Positions 44,305 to 53,524 of a DNA stretch of 64,000 nucleotides are shown piece after piece. The notes beneath the pieces are model-generated. The model had not been told where the DNA came from, made no database searches, and worked only from the letters and a program-made list of their open reading frames with translations. A program made the translations under genes and the position numbers. Within the stretch, counting starts at the first letter, position 1. The number at the start of each line of letters is the position of its first letter. Source of the stretch: Blastocladiella emersonii ATCC 22665. Lineage: Eukaryota > Blastocladiomycota > Blastocladiomycetes > Blastocladiales > Blastocladiaceae. Location: positions 434,001 to 498,000 of the forward strand of contig JANHCV010000014.1 in assembly GCA_025594325.1 (NCBI GenBank). Reading direction: 5' to 3'.

Positions 44305-45194
44305 TTAGCAGCAGCCGCCAAAGTCATCCGTGGCGGGCTCGTCAACATGAACTTCCTCGACATGAACCTCCTCGACATGAACCTCGACGCCCTCGGTCTC
44401 CTCATGGACGGGCTCCTCGTCGACAACCTCCTCGGTCACCTCGGTCTCGTCAATGACGGCCGCGCCGCCGTTGGCCTCGACATCGACGGCGGTCTCGTCA
44501 ACGGGGACCGCGGACTCGTACAGGGCTAGAAGCGAATGCGGCGTGTCAGCTCGGCGAGCTAGACCAGCGTTTAGCATTGCGTTCGCGTACCCTCGGGGTG
44601 GTTAGAGTCGAGAGCGATTGTGGGCGCGCCGGGACCCATCTGCTCCTGGACCTGCTGGGCGGCGTCGGCCCACGAGATGCCGGCGTTGTCGGGGTTGGTC
44701 ATGACCTCCATGACGGCGGCCGAGAACGGCGACATGCTGTCGGGGGCGCCGGCGAAGGAGAAGTCGCCCTCGTTGGCGGCGGACATCGAGATGATGTTGC
44801 CGACGCCCTCGGGCATGCCCGAGAAGTCGAACTCGACGGGCGAGTCCATGACGAGCGCGCAGTTGGCGCCCTGGGGCAGGTCCGCGAGCACCGTCTGCAG
44901 GTCCGCGTCCGAGATGACCGAGCCGTCGGGCAGCGCGATGCCGTTGCCCTCGCCGGGCATGCCCGAGAACGAGAACAGCACCGTGTCGCCGGGCGCGGCG
45001 TTGACGACCATCTCGTGCAGCGACTCGAGCACGGACTCGCGCGTGATCGGGACCTCCGAGTCGACGTCGGTCATGAGGACCGGCTCCTCGACGCCGAGCG
45101 CGCCCGCGACGTTGAGCATGCCGCTCGCGTCGTTGAGCGAGCTGGGCAGAGCGCCGTTGTTGGTGATACCGAGGCAGAGAGCGGACGAGGGCAT
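44305..45194 (-). CDS. Catalytically dead metacaspase-like protein
   Basis: Minus-strand model: exon 1 45194-44591, 65-nt intron (GTACGC, branch GCTGAC, CTTCTAG), exon 2 44525-44305, giving 274 aa. Caspase-fold landmarks occur in order: ALCLGITNNGALPSSLNDA (usual LIGINY...CxNDV), APGDTVLFSFSGMPGEGNG (usual GDSLFFHYSGHGG), LPQGANCALVMDSPVEFDFSG (usual LPxGxxLTAIFDSCHSG), and ISMSAANEGDFSFAG with FSAAVMEVM. The catalytic His position is Met and the Cys of DSCHSG is absent, so no peptidase activity is expected. The C-terminus is acidic with EVHVE repeats (44343-44387) and ends GGCC. A clear TATA box stands upstream. A regulatory pseudo-enzyme is the inference. Confidence 0.8.
44343..44387 (+). 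repeat. In-gene tandem repeat encoding EVHVE units
   Basis: Three imperfect 15-bp units (CTCGACATGAAC core) in the 3' exon of the metacaspase-like gene. Confidence 0.8.
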
Positions 45195-45780
45195 GGTGAT
45201 GTGTTGAGTGTTTGGTGGTCGGAGCGCGGTGGGGGAGGCGAGCAGTCGATGGAGAGCAGATGTTGGGGCGGGGAGGCGCGGGGATTATATAGTCAGACGC
45301 GTTGGCCAAGGACACCGCATGTCTATTCTCGCGGTGCACATCCTTGACAGTAAGAGCGAAGTGTTGCGCGCACCGCGCGGTGGACCGGCGCTCGAAAGCC
45401 ACCGCAAGATCGGCACGACCACCGCGTTGCGCCACTCTGCTCACACGCATCCTCCCGTTCTCGAAGTTGAACGGCCTTGTTCGACGCCCAGCGTTCATGG
45501 CGGTAAATCGAAGGCTTGCGACGCTGTACTGTCGAGCCAGGGGTTCTGGTCGAACACTTCAGCTCGTGGCATTGCGCCAGGTGGACGCGCACCGCGACGA
45601 CGCCAGGATTCTTTGGCTTCGATGGAAGCTCTCAAACTGCCTCTCGGACAGTACGCGACACGAACGAGCAAGCTCGGAGCTGTCTCGGTCCTCAACTGTT
45701 GCGCCGTCGCATGGAAAGCCTTCTTCTATGTATTACACTGTCTCCGTCACGGCCAGCGGTCAAAGCCACGACCACCGCGC
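45195..45780. other. Intergenic between the receptor 3' end and the metacaspase-like gene
   Basis: 586 bp; promoter of the metacaspase-like gene at its left end. No other gene. Confidence 0.5.
45285..45291 (-). promoter_or_regulatory. TATA box of the metacaspase-like gene
   Basis: TATATAA on the minus strand, about 91 bp before the ATG. An ACGCGT motif lies just upstream (45297-45302). Confidence 0.7.
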
Positions 45781-48700
45781 TCACCCGTCGCGGTCCACGG
45801 TCATAGCCGCGACCGTCCCGAGCGTGACCGTCGCCGCGGGCGGCCCCGCCGCCGCCTTCCGTTTTCGGATCGACGCGCGTCGGTGCCGACTACTGCTCGT
45901 CTCGTCCTGCTGCGCGCCAATGACGAGGAGGTTCTCGACCCACCTCGTACGCTCCGCCTCGCTCTGGAACTGGATCAGGATCGAGCTCGCGCCCGGGTGC
46001 GACACGGCGATGCACAGCGGGTTGTCCTCGGGCTTCGGGTCGAGCAGCACGCGCTTGATGAAGTAGCAGGTCCCCGCGCGCATCCGGTCCGCGTGCGAGA
46101 CGAGCAGCACGCCTTCGAGCGGGAGGATGCTCACGTCGAGTTGTTCCCACCGAGACCAGTAGCCTGAGACGGGTTTCACGGGGAACTTGCCGTTCATGTT
46201 CTACGTGCGCACACGCGTTGGTGAGTGAGGATGAAATGTGATGGCGGGGTTGATGAACGTACCCGGTTCGCCCAGATGGCACTCCCCGAATTGTCCGTGC
46301 CGGACGTGACGCGCGAGTGGCCGCTCGTCGAGTCGTTGAACTGCGACTCGAGGTGCTCGCCGTTGGCCTGGTTCGCATCGCTGCGCAGCGCGAGGACGTG
46401 GCGGAACACTACACGGTCGTCACGGCGTGAGTTGGCCTTCACAAGGCGCCTCAGCGAAGGCATACCATTGAAGAGGAGGATGGCCGCGTTCGAGTACAGG
46501 ATGGCAATCGACTTGGCGTAATACGCTGTCACGGTCTGGTACTGGAACAGGATCGAAATGGGCACCGTGACGACTGCTGCGACCTACGCGCGGTGCGCCA
46601 TGCGCTGTCAGCCGAATCGCCTCGGCAACGGGACTCGAGAAAGATGAACGGACCACGAGCGCATGCATCGCGTACCCGATAAACACCGTGTCTCGGTACG
46701 ACGAGTGGACGTGGCGGATCTTGACGCCGACCACGGCCAGCATGATCAACAGGACGCCGTCAATGGACGAGGCCGCGTAGATGAGGGCCTCGCCGAGGAC
46801 CGGGTTCGTGCTGCTCGCGCAGATGAACTGCTCGGTGCTGAACGAGAGGACCGGCGTCGGACCCAGCGGTGCTAGCGCCTGTGCGACGTAGAGCAGGATG
46901 ATCTGCGCGGCAGGCAGGGCCAGCATGCGCGCGAACAGGGCCGAGGTGCGGAGCGAGCTGGACTTGGCCAGGATGCGGCTACACGAGATGAGGTTAGCTC
47001 GCAGCGTCGGCGATCAGGGTCGAGAAAGGAGTCGCAGCGTACTTGCTACACGTGAGTGGCATGTCAGATATCGAAGCCGAGGCGATCGCGGGGAAGAACC
47101 GTACTCAAAGACGCGCCAGAGCGTAAACGAGCGGATCCACAGCGACGAAATGGACAGGGAGAACCCGAGCACGAGCGTCGCGTACTGCGCGATACACTTG
47201 GCCGGCGTCGGGATCCCAGCCATGAGGAACGGCGTCGTGAGCGAGATGGCCATGCCGACGCACAGAACGAGGAGGAACGGCAGCCCGAGGTGCCGCACGC
47301 GCCGCGCCTTGCGGAACCGGATCAGGATGCCCGCGGACACGACGACCGCGAACAGCGCGACGCCGCAGGCGGTCAGCACCGCAGTCACGCCCGAGTCGGC
47401 GTACTGCGGCGCAACCAGCTCGTACCGCGGGCGCCACGGCGGCGCCGAGTTGGTGCCGTCGGGGAACACGGGCGGCGCGAGCGACCGGAACGTGCCCGTG
47501 TTGTCCATCGAGTAGATGGGGACGAGCCGGCCGTCCTGGAGGTTCTGGACCTGGAACAGGCTATCGGGTGGTGTCAGTCACCCTCGGTCACGGTCAGTGC
47601 GCGCGGGAAACGTACCCGAGCCGATCGCCGTTGCTGTTGTACGACACTGGGCCCGACATGGACTCGAACGGGACGAGGAACTCGGCGAGGCTCGCCGAAG
47701 TGTTCCGCACCGCGACGGTCGCGTAGCCGTACTGCTGCACGAGCTTGAGGAACCCGCGGGCCTGCGCCTCGAGGCACGACGCGAAGAAGAGTGAAAAGCT
47801 CGACAGGATATCCTCGTTACCGAATGTCGCCCGCCACCGCGCGACCATGGCCTCGTACCGCGGGTACCCCGGCGCGGTCTCTGTCGGCCACGAGAACAGG
47901 AACCCGTTGAAGAAGGCGGCCTGGTTCGGCGTGAGCGAGACGGCCCCCGTCTTGATCGCGGCCGCGAGCGGGACCGTGGCTTCGGACCCGAGCCACACCC
48001 ACTCGCGCCCGAACCCGCGCTCGTACGCGGCGAGACCCAGGCTCACGATCTCGTCGACGTGCACGATCAGGATCGTCACGCGCGTCGGGCTATCGGCGAT
48101 GCCCGCGATCGCGCGCGCGTAGTCCTCGGGCGCGCCGCCGACGGGGACCTGGAACACGCGCGGCACTTTGACGCCGACGACGGCGGCCTCGGCCTGCATC
48201 GTCTGCGCGACTAGTGAGACGCGAGCGGGGGTTAGTGTCTGGGCGAAGGAGTGCGATCGAAGGACGTACGAGAGACGCCGTACGTGTCGGACGAGTAGAT
48301 CAGATTGACCTGCTCGAACCCAAAGTACTGCGCCGCATCGGCAATGAACTTGCCCTGGTATCTACACGGCCACGGTCAGCTCCGCGGCGGCCAAGTCCGT
48401 ATCGGCGAAGGGTAACGCACGAGTCGGGCGCGACGGTTCGGAAAAAGGTCGGAAACGCCTTCTTGTTGCTAAGCACGTCCGAGGTCGCGGACCCCGAGCA
48501 CTGGAACACGCCGTAGCTCGACACTACGCGAGAGAGCTGCGTCAGTCGGGGCGGCAGCGTGTTGAGCACGCGTGACACGTACTCGCCGAAGCCGCGGGCT
48601 GCGTGTAGCTCGAGTACCACTCGCCGATGAGCCCGACAGCGCCCCGCGAGTAGAGATCGAGCGCACCCTTGGTGGTCCCGAGCTGCGTGAACTTGGAGTC

Positions 48701-49113
48701 GACCCAGTCGAGCGCAAAGTGGATCCCGCGCGGGTGCGCAAGGTTCGTGTTGATGTCGTCGAGTGTCCAATTGAGCAGGCGGCGCGCGTTGCCGACTGTC
48801 GACAGGTGCGAGGGGTCTACGCTAGCGTGCCCTCGATCAGCATTGGCGGACGCGAGCCGTGGCCGAGAGGCGAACCATTTGCAGCAACGAACGCTGAGTC
48901 GCTGCCGAGCGCGAGGCCGATCGTCAGGTTCTGGTAGACGACCTGCGCTGCGCCGAGGTGCGCGAGCCACAGAACGAGAACGAATATGGCAATGATTCTC
49001 GCATCCCAGCGATCGAACACACTCGCTCGCCGCGGCGGCCGCCTCGCAACTCGACCGCAACAGCACCAGCACGCGTCGTCGATCGCCTTGCGCGGAGTTC
49101 CATGCGTGTTCAT
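45781..49113 (-). CDS. GABA-B-like class C GPCR with a PH-like C-terminal domain
   Basis: Minus-strand exons: 49113-48876, 48816-48583, 48523-48421, 48361-48270, 48210-47616, 47560-47105, (47045-47043), 46978-46654, 46583-46263 and 46200-45781; 927-928 aa. All junctions keep frame. A hydrophobic signal segment (IIAIFVLVLWLAHLGAAQ) precedes a type I periplasmic-binding-like ligand domain, about 60-440, with FQCSGSATSDVLSNKKAFPT and LIYSSDTYG typical of the ANF/GABA-B family. No Cys-rich domain follows, as in GABA-B receptors. Seven hydrophobic segments lie at about 470-720; TM3 ends SLSISSLWIRSFTLWRVF. The cytosolic tail (about 790-885) looks like a PH fold: YWSRWEQLDVSILPLEGVLL, then FQSEAERTRWVENLL with the helix Trp. 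Predicted surface receptor for a small ligand; G-protein coupling is inferred from family. Confidence 0.85.
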
Positions 49114-49472
49114 AGTTGCATGACGGATGTTTTAGTTGGCAGCGCCTGGCTCGGGGGTATAGTCGCGGGCAGCATCGAGAGACGCGTCGGTCGCTGGGCC
49201 ACAAGCGCGTGTCGCCCGATGTCTCGCGGCTGTCACGTGCGCGCGCGATGCGTCTCACAAAAGAAACGCGGCGCGGTGTGTGCCCCGGTCCGGATGCCAG
49301 TTCCCTGCCGCCTCCCAGCAGGGGTGCTCCCAGCGCGTGTCCGCCAAGCGCGCGCTGGCGCGTGTCTCTTATACGCCACGTGTGCGAGGCAAATCCTGAA
49401 ACGCGACGCGACGCGACATCCAAACGACCAATACCACCTTGTCCGCGATGCGACCATACGTCGTGTGATCTA
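49114..49472. other. Receptor promoter region
   Basis: 359 bp with ACGCGT at 49182-49187 and GACGCGACGCGAC near 49402. No gene. Confidence 0.5.
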
Positions 49473-51665
49473 TTATATCCTCGGCGCCCAAAACAACGCC
49501 TTGGACACGTTGAAGCTCAGCCCGGTCCCCCATCTGCGCACTTCGCTTGCACCGTGCGCCCTGGCCCAGTCGTGCAACCGCTGCACTCGCGCTTCGCCGC
49601 CCGGTTCGCCTCGCGCAGCAGCAACCTGAAGCGCACCGTCAATGAGCTTGAGAAGCTCCACCACGCGTTCGGGCCGGTCGTGTTTCGCGAGCTCGGCAAG
49701 GTCCGCGTCCGTGAGGTCAAGCGGCACGCCCGGCCGGATGAAGGCGGCGCTGGCGGCGGCGCGTATTTCGCCCGGCAATTTGCTGTCAGTGAACGGGAGA
49801 GGTTCCCGGCACGCGAGATCGAGGAGATGGAAGACCGTGAGCCCAAGCCCGTTGACCCCGCCGCGGATCCACGCGTCGGGGCCGAGTCCGCCGCGGATCG
49901 CACCAGTACTTGGCGGGAGCGAGATGTGGGGCGAGCGATGTCCGAGGAGGTATTCAAGCATGGGCCCGCGCGACGCATCGAGCAGCTTGCACCAACCGTC
50001 CTCGATCGCTTTGCCCATTAGCTCGCTGTTGCTGGTCATAAGCTGGTGCTGGTGCTCGATCAGCCGCGCCGCGTTCGCTGCGAGCTCCGCGTCCGTGTAC
50101 GGCTCAACGCGGAAGACACGGTCGCCAAGGAAAGGCCAGTCCCATGCCGTCTTGAAACTCACATCATTCATGTGCTGAGCGCACGCGCCGCAGTCCTCGA
50201 ACTGGATCGGACGCCCCGTGGCGACGCGTTCGAAGCTGTGGTACGGCACGATGGGGACCGCGTCTTGGGTCGCCTGAACCGCGGGCAAAGCGTTGGCCGC
50301 GACGTACGCGTGTCGAAGAGCGTCAAGCGTGTGGACGTGGGCCCGGGTCGGAACCCAGTGGCGGCACATCCAGGAAGCGAACGGCGACCCGGAGTCACTG
50401 GAAGTGATCCGAAACGACCACAGCTCATCCAAGTCTATGTTAGCGAGCGCCAAACAGTCGAGAAACGTGATCAAGTGAAAGCCGCGGGGTACCTGGCGGC
50501 AGTGCGGGAGGACGCGGCGAAGTAGAGTATGTACAGTGCCGCCCCCAGCCTCGACCTGAAGACCTGGTGCACCGTGCCATTCGACAAAACGCCAACGAGA
50601 GATTGGGCAATCAGACGGCCGGTGAACGAGATACGTCGTGGCGAGGACCAGCAGATCGACGAGCACAGTAAAGGAAGCAAATCCGCGAGAGTCCTGCTCA
50701 CGCGCGGTTCGTAGAATGGCCCGAATGAATGGACGGACCTGGAGAGGATGTGCCGCCAAAAGCGCGCGCGTCACCGCTCCAACGACGGCGGGCGGACCAA
50801 GTGCCAAGAGCGCCTTGACCGGCGGCGCGAGGTAATCAGGATTGTTGCGTCGAGCAGTCGCCGTCATGACTGGATCGGTCGCGCAGAAAGTGCACGCGAG
50901 AGATGCGGCTTCAAGGATGAGAGTGGCGTAAACTGGGTCGTCCGGGTCGGTCCGCGCTTCGAGTAGACACTCGACGATACTCCACAAGTTTGGCAGCTGG
51001 TGGTCGAGTCCGGTGGAGTGGAATCGGTTAGACGAGGACGTCGCGCGGAGGTATCGAAGCGACGCGATTGAGAGACCCGTCGCCCGGTCTCGCCAGGTTG
51101 ACAAAATGTGCGCGAGCGCGTGCGGCGATCCCGTCGGAAGGTGTCCCGTGAGCATCCGGTCAGCTGGGAGCGCCATTGTCCCAAGCTTGGACCGCGCGGA
51201 CGGCGGGAGCGCAGCAAAGAGCAGGTCGCGGAACTCGCGCGTCGTCGCGACGGGCACCTGGCCGTGGGTCCACGCGCGGAGCCAGGACCACGGGCGCGGG
51301 TCGCCTACGTCGCTGAGCACGAGTCGACGAGCGACGTCGAGGAAGACGGCGCGCATTTGGGTGTTGGAGATCGATGGGCGCGCGGAAGCTTTTCCGCGGT
51401 GCCGCCCGCGTTTCCAGCCGTGGTACACGGGCGCGACGGCAAAGAACGCAGCGCGGTCGGTTCCACGGAGCGCAAGCGTCATTTCGAGAGCGGGCGGAGC
51501 GTGTGCGCGCCAGAGCGGGCTGGCAAGGGCAGTGCGGCACGTCGCGCGAAGGGCGAGCCGGTCGGCGTTCGAGAGCCCCCACGACGCGATTGCGTCGAAC
51601 AGCTCGGGTGGTAGGTTCAACAGTCTCGAGCTAGTTTCATTAGGTTCCATGGTTTGCGAGTGCAT
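49473..51665 (-). CDS. Large F-box protein
   Basis: Single exon, 730 aa from MHSQTMEPNETSSRLL; a second ATG five codons on (51650) is equally possible. A classical F-box is at about 14-55: LLNLPPELFDAIASWGLSNA followed by LALRATCRTALASPLWRAH. The remainder is a long alpha-helical region with no obvious LRR or WD repeats. Cys-containing patches such as CGACAQHM occur near residue 510. Probable role: substrate adaptor of an SCF ubiquitin ligase through Skp1. It is more divergent from the other F-box-like genes of the window than they are from each other. Confidence 0.75.
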   Translation of the reverse strand: MHSQTMEPNETSSRLLNLPPELFDAIASWGLSNADRLALRATCRTALASPLWRAHAPPALEMTLALRGTDRAAFFAVAPVYHGWKRGRHRGKASARPSISNTQMRAVFLDVARRLVLSDVGDPRPWSWLRAWTHGQVPVATTREFRDLLFAALPPSARSKLGTMALPADRMLTGHLPTGSPHALAHILSTWRDRATGLSIASLRYLRATSSSNRFHSTGLDHQLPNLWSIVECLLEARTDPDDPVYATLILEAASLACTFCATDPVMTATARRNNPDYLAPPVKALLALGPPAVVGAVTRALLAAHPLQVRPFIRAILRTAREQDSRGFASFTVLVDLLVLATTYLVHRPSDCPISRWRFVEWHGAPGLQVEAGGGTVHTLLRRVLPHCRQVPRGFHLITFLDCLALANIDLDELWSFRITSSDSGSPFASWMCRHWVPTRAHVHTLDALRHAYVAANALPAVQATQDAVPIVPYHSFERVATGRPIQFEDCGACAQHMNDVSFKTAWDWPFLGDRVFRVEPYTDAELAANAARLIEHQHQLMTSNSELMGKAIEDGWCKLLDASRGPMLEYLLGHRSPHISLPPSTGAIRGGLGPDAWIRGGVNGLGLTVFHLLDLACREPLPFTDSKLPGEIRAAASAAFIRPGVPLDLTDADLAELAKHDRPERVVELLKLIDGALQVAAARGEPGGEARVQRLHDWARAHGASEVRRWGTGLSFNVSKALFWAPRI

Positions 51666-51835
51666 GTGCCGGAGCGTGAGGGGAGAAGCGTTCCGGCCGG
51701 GCGAGCTTGAGCTCTCCGTGGCGGACCGCGACGCTGCCGGCCTCGCACGGTTGCTCACTCACTCCCGGCCCTCCACCACGAACCCAGCAAACGAGTGGCG
51801 ACTGACTTATTAATTAATTACATGTGTGTGCGTGC

Positions 51836-53176
51836 TCATAGCGTGGTGACCTCGGCGTCCACGTCGACCTCGGGCGGCGGCGCGACAGGGTCCACCGCCG
51901 CCACCTGCTCCGGCCCGCCCTCGCCCTCAGCGGCAGCGGGGCGGCGCGAGATAGTGACAAACGTCGGGTCCGTAGACGCGAACCCGGTGCCAGCCGTATC
52001 ATCGGCAGCCGCCGCGGTGACAGGCGCGTCCTCGAGCGGCGGGACCTGGACGGGCGGGATGGCGGGTTCGGGCGCAGGCTCTGCAGCGGCTGGTGGCGGA
52101 GGCGAGACGGGCGAGGTCGGCGAGGAAGCGATCCGCTCGAGCGTGACGGGCATCGCGTTCGCAGCGGGCGGCGCGTCGAGCGCATTCGCGTCAGCAACCG
52201 CGGCGTCGCGGTGCTGGAGAAGCAGCTGCTCGCGGTCGGTACCGAGTGCGGAGCGGAGGGTGGCGAGCTCGGCGTCGTAGGTGGAGATGGACTGGAGCAG
52301 GCTGGCGTGTTCCTCGGCCGAGAGGCGGAGGGACTCGCGCATCACGGCCTGGGCGGTCTCGAGGTGCGAGAGCGCCGAGACCTTTTCCTCGGCGAGGGTC
52401 TCGCTGCGGCGCTTCTCGGCGTCGAGCTGCGCCTGGCACTCGGCGTAGATGCGTTTCTTTTCCTGCTGGGCGAGTTGCTATTGGACAAGGCGGTGTGAGG
52501 ACGGGTGTTGGTGATGAGGAAAGATTACCGAGAAGGCGTACGACTTGGGCGCGGAACTTGCCCATGATGAGCTCGAGCGTCGACTCGTACTCCTTGAGCG
52601 TGCCCATGAGGTGCGCGTTGTCGCGCTGCAGCTCGACGATGCGTGGGTCCGTGTACTCGCCTGTTCCCAGGGCAAGTCAGAGTCCGAATCCACCAAAGAC
52701 GCGTCAATTCGCGTACCAGTCTGGACGGCGTGATCGACAGCAGGCACCGGCTCCGGCGCCGGCACACTCGCGGCGGGTACTGGCACCGGCGGCGTTGGTG
52801 GGGTGGGCGGGCGCGACGGCGTCTGGGTGCCGGCCTCGGGCAGCGGGTCGGCGGGCACGGGCGACGTCTGGGTCGACGTGTGCTCGGGTGCGGGTTCCGA
52901 CGGCGGCGCCGTCTCGACGTCGATCTCGAGCTCGCGGGCGACCGCCGTCGCGTCGTCAAAAGTCTCGGGCGGCGGGGCAAAGCCCGACAGGTCGCGCGGC
53001 TCGGTCGGCGGCAGGTCCGAGCGGGCGGCGAGCGACTCCTTGACCGAGTGGACCTCGCGGCTCAGCGCGGCGAGCGCGGCCTCGTTGTCGCGGTTGATGG
53101 CCTCGAGCTGCAGGAACAGGTCGTGCACCTGCGCCGCGGTGATGGCGAGGTCGGGGACGCCGGCGGCGGGCGGCAT
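51836..53176 (-). CDS. TACC-like coiled-coil protein
   Basis: Minus-strand model: exons 53176-52717, 52660-52542 and 52477-51836, giving 406 aa. Introns are 56 nt (GTACGC to GAACAG) and 64 nt (GTACGC to CAATAG). The N-terminus has a short coiled coil (VHDLFLQLEAINRDNEAALA), then a Pro, Thr and acidic-rich linker. The conserved part spans IVELQRDNAHLMGTLKEYES and TLELIMGKFRAQV, then a long heptad region (EKKRIYAECQAQLDAEKRRS onward to STYDAELATLRSAL). This layout resembles C-terminal TACC domains, which bind TOG-family proteins and act at microtubule organising centres. A Pro, Val and Ala-rich tail follows. The family call is tentative; generic coiled coil is the alternative. Confidence 0.6.
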
Positions 53177-53524
53177 GGTTGTAACTTGATGCGTTGCAGT
53201 ATGAGTGGGAAACGGGGGGAAGGGGGAGAGGGGGCGAGCGGCGGCGAACCTTGGCGACTCGGCGAGGCGGTCGAGGCGGTCACGCCGCCAACGCGCAAAC
53301 ACGTGCGCGTGTTCGCCACGTCGCTCCGTTCGGCCCACCCCCTGACCGCGCCCTCCGCGCTCGTCCGCTCTTTGGGCCTCCGACGCCGCTCTCTTTGACG
53401 GCAACCACTACTCGACCATGCAACCCCATGGACACTCGCCGCAGCACCGGCAACCCGACCATGGTGGGAGAAGCCCGCAGCCCGCGCATGCGGCTGTGGC
53501 GCTCCCCCCACCGCAGCCACCGCC
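53177..53524. other. Divergent promoter of the TACC-like gene and PRM1
   Basis: 348 bp between the two start codons, GC-rich, no TATA box. Confidence 0.5.
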
